A DNA stretch of 14,590 nucleotides from an uncultured Gammaproteobacteria bacterium (GCA_937926265.1 CALAZS010000180.1:1-14590), one strand, 5' to 3'. Positions 5,503 to 13,216 are shown, numbered from the stretch's first letter. Notes: a model not told the origin generated them from the sequence alone. Translations and numbers: made by a program.

Positions 5503-8088
5503 ATGAATAAAGAATATCGCAAATCTTTACCCGATTCTGAACTAGAGTTTTTTGATACCAGGGAAGCAGTCGAAGCCATCAAACCAGGTGCCTATGCAAA
5601 ACTCCCCTATACTTCGCGAGTACTGGCTGAACAACTCGTGCGCCGCTGTAATCCTGATGATCTTAACTCTGCATTGGAACAAATCATCGAACGAAAAAGG
5701 GATCTTGATTTTCCATGGTATCCGGCACGTGTTGTATGCCATGACATTCTCGGACAGACAGCGCTGGTAGACCTTGCTGGATTACGTGATGCCATAGCAG
5801 AAAAAGGCGGTGATCCCGCCCAGGTAAACCCGGTGGTACCTACACAGTTGATTGTTGATCATTCGCTTGCGGTAGAACATGGTGGATTTGACCCGGATGC
5901 ATTTGAAAAGAACCGCCAGATAGAAGACCGCCGCAACGAAGACCGTTTCCATTTTATTGAATGGACCAAGACCGCCTTTAAAAATGTTGATGTGATTCCT
6001 GCCGGTAACGGCATCATGCATCAGATCAACCTGGAAAAAATGTCACCGGTTGTTCAGGTCAGAGAGGGGGTTGCGTTTCCTGATACCTGTGTTGGTACTG
6101 ACAGTCACACACCTCACATTGATTCTTTAGGTGTTATCGCCATTGGTGTGGGTGGCCTTGAAGCTGAAAACGTTATGCTTGGCAGGGCATCGATGATGCG
6201 TCTGCCGGAAATAATTGGTGTCAGGTTAACCGGTAAACGTCATCCTGGAATTACCGCTACGGATATTGTGTTGGCGCTGACGGAGTTCTTAAGGGAACAG
6301 CGCGTTGTTTCAGCTTACCTGGAATTCTTTGGAGAAGGTGCAAGTACCCTGACTATTGGAGACCGTGCGACAATATCCAACATGACACCAGAGTTTGGTG
6401 CTTCCGCAGGGCTTTTCTATATCGACGAACAAACCATTGATTATCTGAAATTAACCGGACGTGACCCTGAACAGGTTGAGCTGGTAGAAAACTATGCAAA
6501 AACAACCGGCTTGTGGGCCGATGCGTTAAGCGAGGCTGAATACGAACGTGTGCTTGAGTTTGATATTTCAACAGTTGGACGCAACATGGCGGGGCCATCC
6601 AATCCACATAGGCGTTTACCTACAACGGCATTGCACGAAAGGGGGATAGCCGGGGAGTGGACAGAAACACCGGGTGAGATGCCAGATGGGGCTGTGATCA
6701 TTGCTGCTATTACCAGTTGTACCAATACCTCCAATCCGCGAAACGTCGTTGCCGCAGCTTTACTGGCCCGCAATGCCAATAAGCTTGGTCTGACTAGAAA
6801 GCCCTGGGTTAAAACCTCGTTTGCACCTGGTTCCAAAGTTGCCAGGTTATACCTTGAAGAATCTGGTTTGTTGATTGAATTAGAAGAACTTGGCTTCGGT
6901 ATCGTCGGCTATGCCTGTACCACCTGTAATGGGATGAGTGGTGCGCTGGATCCTGAAATACAAAAGGAAATTATTGATCGTGACCTGTACGCTACCGCTG
7001 TGCTATCAGGTAACCGGAACTTTGATGGTCGCATTCACCCTTATGCCAAGCAGGCCTTCCTGGCTTCACCGCCATTGGTAATCGCTTATGCGATAGCAGG
7101 TACCGTACGATTTGATATTGAAAATGATGTGCTTGGTCATGACGCTGATGGTAACCCTGTAACCTTGAAAGATATCTGGCCGACAGATGAAGAAATCGAT
7201 GCGATCGTCAATGAGCACGTCAAGCCGGAGCAGTTTAACCAGGTTTACAATCCAATGTTTGACCTCGGAACTATTACTGAATCAGAAAGCCCGCTTTATG
7301 ACTGGCGTCCTCAAAGTACTTATATCCGGCGTCCGCCTTACTGGGAAGGCGCATTGGCCGGTGAAAGAACACTGAAAAACATGAGGCCACTAGCCGTACT
7401 TGGTGACAATATCACCACGGATCATTTGTCTCCTTCCAATGCCATTCTGCCCACCAGTGCCGCCGGTGAATACCTGGCCAAAATGGGTTTGCCTGAGGAA
7501 GACTTTAACTCTTACGCTACCCACCGTGGAGACCACCTGACAGCGCAACGGGCAACCTTTGCCAATCCCAAGTTACTTAATGAAATGTGCAGGGATGAAA
7601 ATGGTGAGATTATTCAGGGCTCACTTGCACGTATTGAACCTGAGGGTCAACAAACCCGTATGTGGGAAGCAATTGAAACCTACATGCAACGCAAACAGCC
7701 ATTGATCATTGTCGCCGGTGCTGATTATGGTCAGGGCTCTTCACGGGACTGGGCAGCCAAGGGCGTACGTCTTGCCGGTGTTGAGGCTATTCTGGCTGAA
7801 GGCTTTGAACGCATTCATCGTACTAACCTGGTTGGTATGGGGGTATTGCCGCTTGAATTTAAAAACAATGAGAACCGCCATACCTATGACATTGATGGTA
7901 CAGAAACCTATGAAGTGATGGGTGAAATTAATCCATTAGCAGATCTCGTTGTGCGTATGACCCGAGCCAGTGGAGAACAGGTGGATATTCCGGCAACTTG
8001 TCGTCTTGATACTGCTGAAGAAGTCACAGTCTATGATGCAGGAGGGGTTCTGCAGCGTTTTGCTCAGGACTTCCTGGCAGGAAACTAA
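5503..8088 (+). CDS. acnD: Fe-S-dependent 2-methylcitrate dehydratase AcnD
   Basis: An 861-residue aconitase-superfamily enzyme of normal AcnD length. It dehydrates 2-methylcitrate to 2-methylaconitate, working with PrpF in place of the PrpD enzyme of enterics. The three [4Fe-4S] cysteines are C406 (ITSCTNTSNP) and C472 and C475 (ACTTCNGMSG). Substrate-site motifs DSHTPH (200-205) and GADYGQGSSR (739-748, swivel domain) are intact. The N-terminus MNKEYRKSLPDSELEFFDTR fits AcnD, which supports the start at 5503 even though the upstream sequence (TTTTTAAAGACC) has only a weak ribosome site. AcnA is the main alternative, but the N-terminus and the adjacent prpF favour AcnD. Only three bases separate it from prpF. 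Confidence 0.93.
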   Translation: MNKEYRKSLPDSELEFFDTREAVEAIKPGAYAKLPYTSRVLAEQLVRRCNPDDLNSALEQIIERKRDLDFPWYPARVVCHDILGQTALVDLAGLRDAIAEKGGDPAQVNPVVPTQLIVDHSLAVEHGGFDPDAFEKNRQIEDRRNEDRFHFIEWTKTAFKNVDVIPAGNGIMHQINLEKMSPVVQVREGVAFPDTCVGTDSHTPHIDSLGVIAIGVGGLEAENVMLGRASMMRLPEIIGVRLTGKRHPGITATDIVLALTEFLREQRVVSAYLEFFGEGASTLTIGDRATISNMTPEFGASAGLFYIDEQTIDYLKLTGRDPEQVELVENYAKTTGLWADALSEAEYERVLEFDISTVGRNMAGPSNPHRRLPTTALHERGIAGEWTETPGEMPDGAVIIAAITSCTNTSNPRNVVAAALLARNANKLGLTRKPWVKTSFAPGSKVARLYLEESGLLIELEELGFGIVGYACTTCNGMSGALDPEIQKEIIDRDLYATAVLSGNRNFDGRIHPYAKQAFLASPPLVIAYAIAGTVRFDIENDVLGHDADGNPVTLKDIWPTDEEIDAIVNEHVKPEQFNQVYNPMFDLGTITESESPLYDWRPQSTYIRRPPYWEGALAGERTLKNMRPLAVLGDNITTDHLSPSNAILPTSAAGEYLAKMGLPEEDFNSYATHRGDHLTAQRATFANPKLLNEMCRDENGEIIQGSLARIEPEGQQTRMWEAIETYMQRKQPLIIVAGADYGQGSSRDWAAKGVRLAGVEAILAEGFERIHRTNLVGMGVLPLEFKNNENRHTYDIDGTETYEVMGEINPLADLVVRMTRASGEQVDIPATCRLDTAEEVTVYDAGGVLQRFAQDFLAGN

Positions 8089-8091
8089 GTT

Positions 8092-9270
8092 ATGGCACGT
8101 TCACCTCAGATTAAAATTCCGGCCACTTACATGCGTGGTGGCACCAGCAAGGGCGTTTTTTTTAAACTTGATGACCTTCCAGAGGCAAACCGGGTACCTG
8201 GGCAGGCACGTGATGCGTTGTTGCTCAGGGTTATCGGCAGCCCGGATCCATATGGTAAACAAACAGACGGTATGGGCGGGGCAACTTCAAGTACCAGTAA
8301 GACCGTCATACTGACCAAAAGCGCAAAGCCTGACCATGATGTTGACTACCTGTTCGGCCAGGTGGCAATCGATAAACCGTTTGTTGATTGGAGTGGCAAC
8401 TGCGGTAATCTTACAGCGGCGGTTGGTTCGTTTGCCATACATTCAGGTTTAGTGGCAAAAGATCAGTTGCCTGAAAATGGCGTTGCCGAAATTCGCATAT
8501 GGCAGGCCAATATTCACAAAACCATTATTGCCCATGTGCCCATCGTTAACGGTGAAGTCCAGGAAACCGGTGACTTTGAACTTGATGGTGTCACTTTTCC
8601 TGCAGCAGAAATTAAAATTGAGTTTCTTGATCCGGCGGATGCGGATGGCGACATGTTTCCGACCGGTAACCTGGTTGATGAATTAAATGTTCCTGGGTTT
8701 GATCCGCTTCAGGTAACAATGATCAATGCGGGTATTCCAACAGCTTTTTTGAATGCAGATGCCATTAACTATCAGGGTACCGAGTTGCAGGAAGCCATTA
8801 ACTCTGATGATTCAGCCCTGCAAATGTTTGAAACCCTGCGTGCGCATGCTGCCGTTCAAATGGGGTTGATTAACGATATTTCCGAAGCTGCAAATCGTCA
8901 GCACACGCCAAAAATAGCATTTGTCGCACCTCCCAAATCCTACCAGGCTTCCAGTGGCAAGCAGATAGACGCTGCTGAGATTGATTTAAATGTACGCGCA
9001 CTTTCAATGGGTAAGCTGCATCATGCAATGATGGGAACCGCAGCCGTTGCCATTGGCACTGCGGCAGCAATTCCCGGCACATTGGTCAATCTTGCTGCCG
9101 GGGGCGGAGAACGCGATTCCGTAACTTTTGGCCATCCATCAGGTACCCTGAAAGTTGGAGCCAGTGCCAGTAATACCAATGGCAAATGGGTTGCTGAAAA
9201 GGTCGTTATGAGCCGCAGCGCCCGAATCCTGATGCAGGGCTGGGTATTTGTCCCGGGTGATGCTTTTTAG
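8092..9270 (+). CDS. prpF: 2-methylaconitate cis-trans isomerase PrpF
   Basis: A 392-residue member of the PrpF family (diaminopimelate-epimerase fold, two similar lobes). It isomerises the 2-methylaconitate made by AcnD into the cis form that AcnB can hydrate, which is why acnD and prpF occur together. The N-terminal signature YMRGGTSKGVFF (about 9-20) is clear. K70 (STSKT) and C104 (GNCGN) correspond, with a constant offset of three, to K73 and C107 reported for the Shewanella enzyme. The start lies three bases after the acnD stop, with AGGA at 8079-8082 as ribosome site inside the acnD end, so the two are almost certainly co-translated. It closes the prp cluster. No obvious terminator follows. 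Confidence 0.95.
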   Translation: MARSPQIKIPATYMRGGTSKGVFFKLDDLPEANRVPGQARDALLLRVIGSPDPYGKQTDGMGGATSSTSKTVILTKSAKPDHDVDYLFGQVAIDKPFVDWSGNCGNLTAAVGSFAIHSGLVAKDQLPENGVAEIRIWQANIHKTIIAHVPIVNGEVQETGDFELDGVTFPAAEIKIEFLDPADADGDMFPTGNLVDELNVPGFDPLQVTMINAGIPTAFLNADAINYQGTELQEAINSDDSALQMFETLRAHAAVQMGLINDISEAANRQHTPKIAFVAPPKSYQASSGKQIDAAEIDLNVRALSMGKLHHAMMGTAAVAIGTAAAIPGTLVNLAAGGGERDSVTFGHPSGTLKVGASASNTNGKWVAEKVVMSRSARILMQGWVFVPGDAF

Positions 9271-9284
9271 GTATTTTCCAAAAC

Positions 9285-9313
9285 TCAACTTTCTGTCATT
9301 TAGCTACTATACT
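9285..9313 (+). promoter_or_regulatory. weak sigma-70-like promoter candidate for the W/G-rich protein gene
   Basis: TATACT (9308-9313) is a five-of-six match to the -10 consensus, 17 bp after a poor -35 (TCAACT, 9285-9290). A second -10-like TATAAA lies at 9328-9333. The gene has its own ribosome site (GGAG, 9345-9348), so separate transcription from prpF is plausible but unproven. Confidence 0.35.
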
Positions 9314-9357
9314 TAAGAGTTCAAGGTTATAAATTTCTTATTACGGAGAAATCATTA

Positions 9358-10005
9358 ATGAAAATTAAAATGACATTACTGGCCTCAATCATGGCTATTG
9401 CACCTTTAGCGGCCAGCGCCGGCTGGGGACCTATGAACTTCGACATGGGAGACGGTTTTGGTGATGGCTTCAGTATGGGTGACAGATGGGGAGACGGATG
9501 GAGCATGGGCGATAACTGGGGTAGTGGCCCATGGGGTGGTAATCGCTATGGTAATGGTCCAGGCTGGAACCGTGGCCCATCCATATCCGGTGGTCGTCCT
9601 TCCTGGGGCAGTGGTCCCAACTGGCAAGGTGGTGCTCCATGGAAAAGTGGCCCCTGGAACAGTGGTCCCAACTGGAATAATGGACCGGGTTGGAATAGAG
9701 GGCCTGGTTGGAATCAAGGCCCAGGTTGGGGACGAGGCGGTCCAGGCTGGGGAGGTCAAGGTCCTCGTTTTGGTGGCAATCCACAATTTGGTCCCCAATC
9801 TGGTCCAAAATTTGGTCCAGGACCTAACATGAGACCTAATCCAAACGCCATGAGGTTTGGCCCGCAGAACCGCCAGGTTCCGCCGCCACCACCTCCGGCT
9901 GCACCTGCTGTTAAACAGCAGCAACCTGTATCTTCAGCGCCGGCACCACAGGCAGCTCCAGCTGCGCCAGTACCAGCAGCCCCGGCAGAAGCTGCACCTA
10001 AATAA
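9358..10005 (+). CDS. secreted Trp/Gly/Pro/Asn-rich low-complexity protein (sulfur-globule-protein-like?)
   Basis: A 215-residue protein with a clear Sec signal peptide, cleaved probably after ASA (21/22). The mature part has three zones. Residues about 22-60 repeat a G-D-G/W-S-M-G-D pattern. Residues about 60-150 are built on a loose six-residue unit, GPGWN followed by R or Q, with many tryptophans and no cysteine. Residues about 165-215 are a Pro/Ala/Gln tail starting with a six-proline run. There is no enzymatic motif. The make-up resembles the Gly/Asn/aromatic-rich sulfur globule envelope proteins of sulfur-oxidising gammaproteobacteria, and annotated 'sulfur globule family' proteins look similar, but low-complexity resemblance is weak evidence. 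An extracellular matrix or cell-surface structural role is the alternative. The upstream Shine-Dalgarno is GGAG at 9345-9348. Confidence 0.75.
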   Translation: MKIKMTLLASIMAIAPLAASAGWGPMNFDMGDGFGDGFSMGDRWGDGWSMGDNWGSGPWGGNRYGNGPGWNRGPSISGGRPSWGSGPNWQGGAPWKSGPWNSGPNWNNGPGWNRGPGWNQGPGWGRGGPGWGGQGPRFGGNPQFGPQSGPKFGPGPNMRPNPNAMRFGPQNRQVPPPPPPAAPAVKQQQPVSSAPAPQAAPAAPVPAAPAEAAPK

Positions 10006-10029
10006 GTTATACCCAGCTAAGTTATACCC
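10004..10029 (+). repeat. 11-bp direct repeat over the stop of the W/G-rich gene
   Basis: AAGTTATACCC occurs at 10004-10014 and 10019-10029. The first copy overlaps the TAA stop codon. The second supplies the left arm of the hairpin at 10023-10051. A short local duplication is the simplest origin. Confidence 0.7.
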
Positions 10030-10051
10030 GGGTAAGTAATCTCCGGGTATA
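10023..10051 (+). terminator. hairpin after the W/G-rich protein gene, no T-tract
   Basis: TATACCCGG (10023-10031) pairs perfectly with CCGGGTATA (10043-10051) around an 11-nt loop, 17 bp after the stop codon. There is no run of T afterwards, so it may serve as an mRNA-end stabiliser or a weak terminator rather than a classical Rho-independent one. Confidence 0.45.
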
Positions 10052-10063
10052 GCCTGATAAATT

Positions 10064-10132
10064 TGTCATTCCCGCGCAGGCGGGAATTTATATCATTACT
10101 TTTTATGGATCCTCGCATTCGCGAGGATGACA
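10064..10132. repeat. dispersed palindromic element of the GTCATTCCCGC...GCGAGGATGAC type
   Basis: The element has terminal inverted repeats TGTCAT (10064-10069) and ATGACA (10127-10132). It holds two internal hairpins: ATTCCCGC/GCGGGAAT (10068-10087) and ATCCTCGC/GCGAGGAT (10109-10128). I recognise this as the common non-coding intergenic repeat of many proteobacterial genomes (GTCATTCCCGCGCAGGCGGG at one end). It does not code for protein. Confidence 0.8.
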
Positions 10133-10146
10133 TCGTGGAATTGGTC

Positions 10147-10166
10147 AGGGCTTACCCGGTTTTTTT
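10147..10166 (+). terminator. possible weak terminator: GGG-ctta-CCC then seven T
   Basis: A short GGGCTTACCC stem is followed by GG and seven T (10160-10166), eight bases from the stop of the convergent secretin-like gene. The stem has only three strong pairs. The segment TACCCGG (10153-10159) could instead pair with CCGGGTA at 10043-10049. It may end + strand transcription between two converging genes. Confidence 0.3.
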
Positions 10167-10173
10167 ATTATCG

Positions 10174-10959
10174 TTAGCGGGCCAAAGTGACCCTGACAAA
10201 AAGTTGCTGGTCCTGGTTAACATCCCGGGTTCTGCGGGAAACAATACCTTGATCCCTCTGGTAAGTGGATTCACCAATGGACCCCAGGCTAATCCATTCT
10301 CCAAGTCGTCCGCTTAAAAAAGTACTGGTGTTTTGAACAGCGATACTACGATTTTGTGGTTGATAGCGATTTCGGTGTTGCAGAATTTCCAGGGAAACCC
10401 GGTCGCCATTTAATCTTGGCACAACATAAAAACCACTGGTGGCATCTTCAAAACTGGTGAAACTTTGTCGCCGGACATGATTACCATAAGCCTGCACATG
10501 ATGTTCACGATACGGAATCACCTGGCCATAGTTAATCAACGCAGGATATCCTTCAGTTGCCTGGACCATCTGGTTGGCATCAAACTGGCCTCGTGTTGAA
10601 CGTTCCTTGATTTGTACATTAACCTGATTATTTCCGGTTGTACTTATCCTGCCTTTTACATCAAAGTCTGACTGTTGACCTTGAACGCCTCCTTCATGGC
10701 TGACTTCAATCAGCAGTCGTTGTGGTGGGCGGTCAAGCTGGTCTACCAGTCGGCGAATTTCATTCAGTTGATCAGCCTCAACTTTAAGAATCAGGCGATT
10801 ATTCATACTGGTTGCAGTGCCACGGCTTCCAAGTAGCGGTTTTATCACCGGTACAATGTTTTCAGGTAGCTGGGACTTTAATTCGATGACCTCAATGACC
10901 TGTTGGGCAGACAGGATTGGCGAGAAAAAAATAAATACTATCAGAAAGAAAGTTTTCAT
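10174..10959 (-). CDS. exported secretin-like protein (secretin N-domain, short)
   Basis: A 261-residue protein with a Sec signal peptide (MKTFFLIVFIFFSPILSA, cleavage about 18/19). Residues about 20-80 look like the N-domain of secretins/NolW: V-I-E-L-K, then P-V-I-K-P-L-L, an N-R-L-I-L strand, and LVDQLDRPPQRLLIEV at the end. The second half (YGQVIPYREHHVQAYG, then FYVVPRLNGDRVSLEI, then GEWISLGSIG) recalls strands of the secretin core. Full outer-membrane secretins are about twice as long, however, and the membrane-spanning part does not look complete. No type II, III or IV pilus partner genes are in view. It lies divergent from the exported methyltransferase-like gene, 58 bp apart. Its function is unknown; a periplasmic stand-alone secretin-fold protein is the cautious call. 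Confidence 0.72.
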   Translation of the reverse strand: MKTFFLIVFIFFSPILSAQQVIEVIELKSQLPENIVPVIKPLLGSRGTATSMNNRLILKVEADQLNEIRRLVDQLDRPPQRLLIEVSHEGGVQGQQSDFDVKGRISTTGNNQVNVQIKERSTRGQFDANQMVQATEGYPALINYGQVIPYREHHVQAYGNHVRRQSFTSFEDATSGFYVVPRLNGDRVSLEILQHRNRYQPQNRSIAVQNTSTFLSGRLGEWISLGSIGESTYQRDQGIVSRRTRDVNQDQQLFVRVTLAR

Positions 10960-10964
10960 GGCAT

Positions 10965-10998
10965 TTCAATATTCAGCAGGGTTTAATCAAGTATAAGA
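10965..10998. promoter_or_regulatory. divergent promoter region, candidate overlapping -10 boxes
   Basis: Only 58 bp separate two divergent start codons. The bases GTATAAG (10991-10997) read TATAAG on + and TTATAC on -, so both strands offer a -10-like box at the same place. No good -35 is seen for either, so this is weak. Confidence 0.25.
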
Positions 10999-11017
10999 CA
11001 ACTTAGCGGGGTTCATT

Positions 11018-11740
11018 ATGCAAAATTCAAAAAAACATTCTGCCTCTCACATTCTCCGGATGCTTTTTGTATTGAGCATGCTTTTTACGGTGATCACGTT
11101 TTCTGTAAGCGCATTTGCTGAAGAGATTAACGTAAACCCGGGTATTAATGATCACTACCTGGCTGATCCGGATTACCAGCAATGGGTAAGAATGTTCGAG
11201 AGACCGGGGAGGGAAGTATTTGACCAGCGTAAAGCGGTAATGGAGGCCCTTAATATTCAACCCGGGATGGATATTGCGGATATTGGTGCAGGAACAGGCT
11301 TGTATACCAGGGCATTTTCAAGTGAAACCGGACCTGAAGGTAAAGTTTATGCCGTTGATATTGCTGAAAACTTTATTGAGGGCATTATGCAGCAGACCAA
11401 GGCCGCAAATGTTGAAAACGTTATCGGCATCGTAAACACATCTAAAGATACGTTACTTGAGCCTGAATCAATAGACATGGCTTTCATCTGTGATACCTAT
11501 CATCATTTTGAATATCCAGTTTCCATGCTGCGTTCAATCCATCAGGCTTTACGACCAGAAGGCTCGATGGTGATTATCGATTTCCGAAAAATCAAAGGCT
11601 TCAGTTCTAACTGGGTAATGTCACACACACGTGCTGATAAAAATACTGTGATTAAGGAAGTGGAGTCGGAAGGTTTCGAACTGGTGGAAGATCAGGATTT
11701 TATGAAAACCAATTATTATTTGCGCTTTAAGCGCCTTTGA
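11018..11740 (+). CDS. class I SAM-dependent methyltransferase-like protein with a signal peptide
   Basis: 240 residues. The N-terminus is a textbook Sec signal: basic n-region (KKH, R14), hydrophobic 15-31, AFA cleavage site at 34/35. The mature part has the class I Rossmann methyltransferase motif I ADIGAGTGLYT (87-97), an acidic residue after strand 2 (YAVDIAE), motif IV-like DMAFICDTYHHF, and ALRPEGSMVIIDFR. The segment before motif I (ADPDYQQWVRMFERPGREVF) is characteristic of a set of predicted exported methyltransferases, which I know only as uncharacterised. SAM is not known to be supplied to the periplasm, so the real substrate or role is unclear. The last 14 bases overlap the end of thpR on the other strand. 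A cytoplasmic protein from a later start is possible, but there is no good internal start before residue 56. Confidence 0.83.
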   Translation: MQNSKKHSASHILRMLFVLSMLFTVITFSVSAFAEEINVNPGINDHYLADPDYQQWVRMFERPGREVFDQRKAVMEALNIQPGMDIADIGAGTGLYTRAFSSETGPEGKVYAVDIAENFIEGIMQQTKAANVENVIGIVNTSKDTLLEPESIDMAFICDTYHHFEYPVSMLRSIHQALRPEGSMVIIDFRKIKGFSSNWVMSHTRADKNTVIKEVESEGFELVEDQDFMKTNYYLRFKRL

Positions 11741-12260
11741 AACGTTCAATTTCGGTGTAAATTACACCATTTTCAGCAGGCTCGGATTTAATCAAGGAAA
11801 AGTGTTCGACAGTCCATGATATTTCTGGAGCTTCTAGTTTGCCATTATGGTTTTCAATTGGGTTTGCCTTTCGAAATAACGTTACATGGGGTCTGTATTG
11901 ACGTGCCTCAGGTTCATAATTGCAGCGATTTAAAGCTATTCCCAGTTGTTCATGAAGTGAGTAAAGTTGGGTTGGCGCCTGATCAGGGCCGATCCAGAGT
12001 ATTTTCGGTTTTTTGAAATACCCCAACTGACCAAGCGTGAAACTAAAGGGTTGAAATTTAAGCGTTGATGCCTGCTCAATATAACAGGGAAGCAGTTCAG
12101 TCGATGTATTACCAATAAAATGTAAGGTCACATGTAAGTTTGATTTTCGGGTTAACCGTGCATTCCTGTCATGCTGTATGCCATTAGCCAACTGTATTAA
12201 TTGTGTCCGGACTTCGGGGTTCGGCCATAGCGCAAAAAACAGTCGAATGGATTTAGACAT
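11727..12260 (-). CDS. thpR: RNA 2',3'-cyclic phosphodiesterase ThpR (2H family, formerly LigT)
   Basis: 177 residues, normal for the family. The two HxTx motifs that define 2H phosphoesterases are present: HVTL at 43-46 and HVTL at 125-128 (in RPHVTLFR). The N-terminus IRLFFALWP is also typical of bacterial ThpR. The enzyme opens 2',3'-cyclic phosphate ends of RNA to a 2'-phosphate and was first described as a 2'-5' RNA ligase. It is the last gene of the - strand cluster, six bases after the PilZ gene, so it is probably translated from the same message. No clear ribosome site is seen. It ends inside the 3' end of the convergent methyltransferase-like gene. Confidence 0.92.
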   Translation of the reverse strand: MSKSIRLFFALWPNPEVRTQLIQLANGIQHDRNARLTRKSNLHVTLHFIGNTSTELLPCYIEQASTLKFQPFSFTLGQLGYFKKPKILWIGPDQAPTQLYSLHEQLGIALNRCNYEPEARQYRPHVTLFRKANPIENHNGKLEAPEISWTVEHFSLIKSEPAENGVIYTEIERFKGA

Positions 12261-12266
12261 TAAACG

Positions 12267-12539
12267 CTAATCAACCAGGTAGTAAACAGCAAATCCGCCT
12301 TTCTCAATGCGTACAATTTCAGCTTCTATCACCGGTGCATCTTCAATATCGGTTGACTGTATGGTAACAATGTCGCCAATTTTGATTCTGCTGTTTTCCT
12401 CAAAGTTTAAAAAGACACCACTATTCGACATGTCACGAGTTTTTAAAAACAGTTCACCGAGGTCAGGGTGTGTTATTTTCACGCCGGCACGAAATGGCGT
12501 TCGAATATTATTTCGACTGTCACTGCTATTGTCAGTCAT
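12267..12539 (-). CDS. PilZ-domain protein (probable c-di-GMP receptor)
   Basis: 90 residues, a stand-alone PilZ domain. The c-di-GMP binding signature is present as R9-x3-R13 (RNNIR) and D36-x-S-x2-G41 (DMSNSG), followed by the beta-barrel strands VFLNFEE, GDIVTIQS, EAEIVRIE and FAVYYLV. I chose the ATG at 12539 over a longer reading from 12560. The shorter protein begins MTDNSSDSRNN like other small PilZ proteins, it starts two bases after the stop of the upstream transglycosylase gene (TAATCATG), and the extra seven residues would lie inside that gene. Single-domain PilZ proteins usually pass a c-di-GMP signal to motility, pili or surface polymers. The partner cannot be read from sequence. 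Confidence 0.87.
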   Translation of the reverse strand: MTDNSSDSRNNIRTPFRAGVKITHPDLGELFLKTRDMSNSGVFLNFEENSRIKIGDIVTIQSTDIEDAPVIEAEIVRIEKGGFAVYYLVD

Positions 12540-12541
12540 GA

Positions 12542-13189
12542 TTAAAAAGGCCACCACCATGATGGTGTGGCGAGGTCGTTCTCACATTTTTTCAGCTGAC
12601 TGGCATAACGTTTAGCATTTTGATCGACTTTTCTGGCTACTTTCATTAGCCATTGTTTTTTTAGATAGGTTTTCTTTTTCCAGCCTCCATGTCCTTCATG
12701 GTATGCAAGGTACTGGTTATAGGTATCCCATTTTGATATGCCAAGTGTTTGTTGGGATACGGATGTATACCAGCCCATGAAATCAACCGCATCCGCATAA
12801 TCATCGCGGTCGGCTCCCCAGTTGCCGGTTTTATCGATGTACCAGTCCCAGGTTGAATCCTTTGCCTGTGCATAACCGTAGGCGCTTGACTGGCGCCACC
12901 ACATCGGAATACCCAGAAATGTTTCCCTGGGAGGTGCTGCATCATGTTTGAAACTTGATTCCTGGCGCATAATCGCAAGCTGAACATGCAGCGGTAAGCC
13001 ATATTTCTTTTTTGAATCCAGTGAAGCGCTATACCAGTCAGGTTTTTCAGAAAAAATAAGACAGGCGTTATCAGGGCGGGATGGTGGCGTTGTGGCGCAG
13101 TTCATCAACAGCATCAAAATCGCTATGGCGAGAATTGTTTTGGACAGGTACGGCCAAAGCCAGAGCGTTTTTTTTCTTTTTTTAGGCAC
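12542..13189 (-). CDS. lipoprotein lytic transglycosylase (SLT domain)
   Basis: 215 residues. A basic n-region (PKKRKK), a hydrophobic stretch and a lipobox-like LLMNC with C31 mark a membrane-anchored lipoprotein. The SLT/lysozyme-like fold is shown by QLAIMRQESSF with E77 as the expected catalytic glutamate, then SSAYGYAQAKDSTW, and YHEGHGGW further on. The family cuts the glycan strands of peptidoglycan to make 1,6-anhydro-muramyl ends. The start is GTG at 13187-13189 directly after an in-frame TAA. There is no clear ribosome site, so it may depend on coupling to the gene 27 bp upstream. It is followed by the PilZ gene after two bases. Confidence 0.85.
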   Translation of the reverse strand: MPKKRKKTLWLWPYLSKTILAIAILMLLMNCATTPPSRPDNACLIFSEKPDWYSASLDSKKKYGLPLHVQLAIMRQESSFKHDAAPPRETFLGIPMWWRQSSAYGYAQAKDSTWDWYIDKTGNWGADRDDYADAVDFMGWYTSVSQQTLGISKWDTYNQYLAYHEGHGGWKKKTYLKKQWLMKVARKVDQNAKRYASQLKKCENDLATPSWWWPF

Positions 13190-13216
13190 TTAATACAAAA
13201 GCTGAAACTGATTTTG

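Noticed and set aside
5391..5582. Open frame on - across repeat copy 2 and the acnD start
   Set aside because: It covers the inverted repeat and the acnD coding start, has no family features, and is explained by the repeat.
9406..9924. Long open frames on the - strand opposite the W/G-rich protein gene (172 and 112 codons)
   Set aside because: They are mirror frames of a highly repetitive G/C-biased repeat sequence. The + frame has a signal peptide, a ribosome site and an organised repeat; the mirror frames have none of these.
10063..10317. Open frame on + over the dispersed repeat and the end of the secretin-like gene (84 codons)
   Set aside because: It runs through a known non-coding palindromic repeat (the RRREFI-like translation is typical of that repeat) and then antisense to a better-supported gene.
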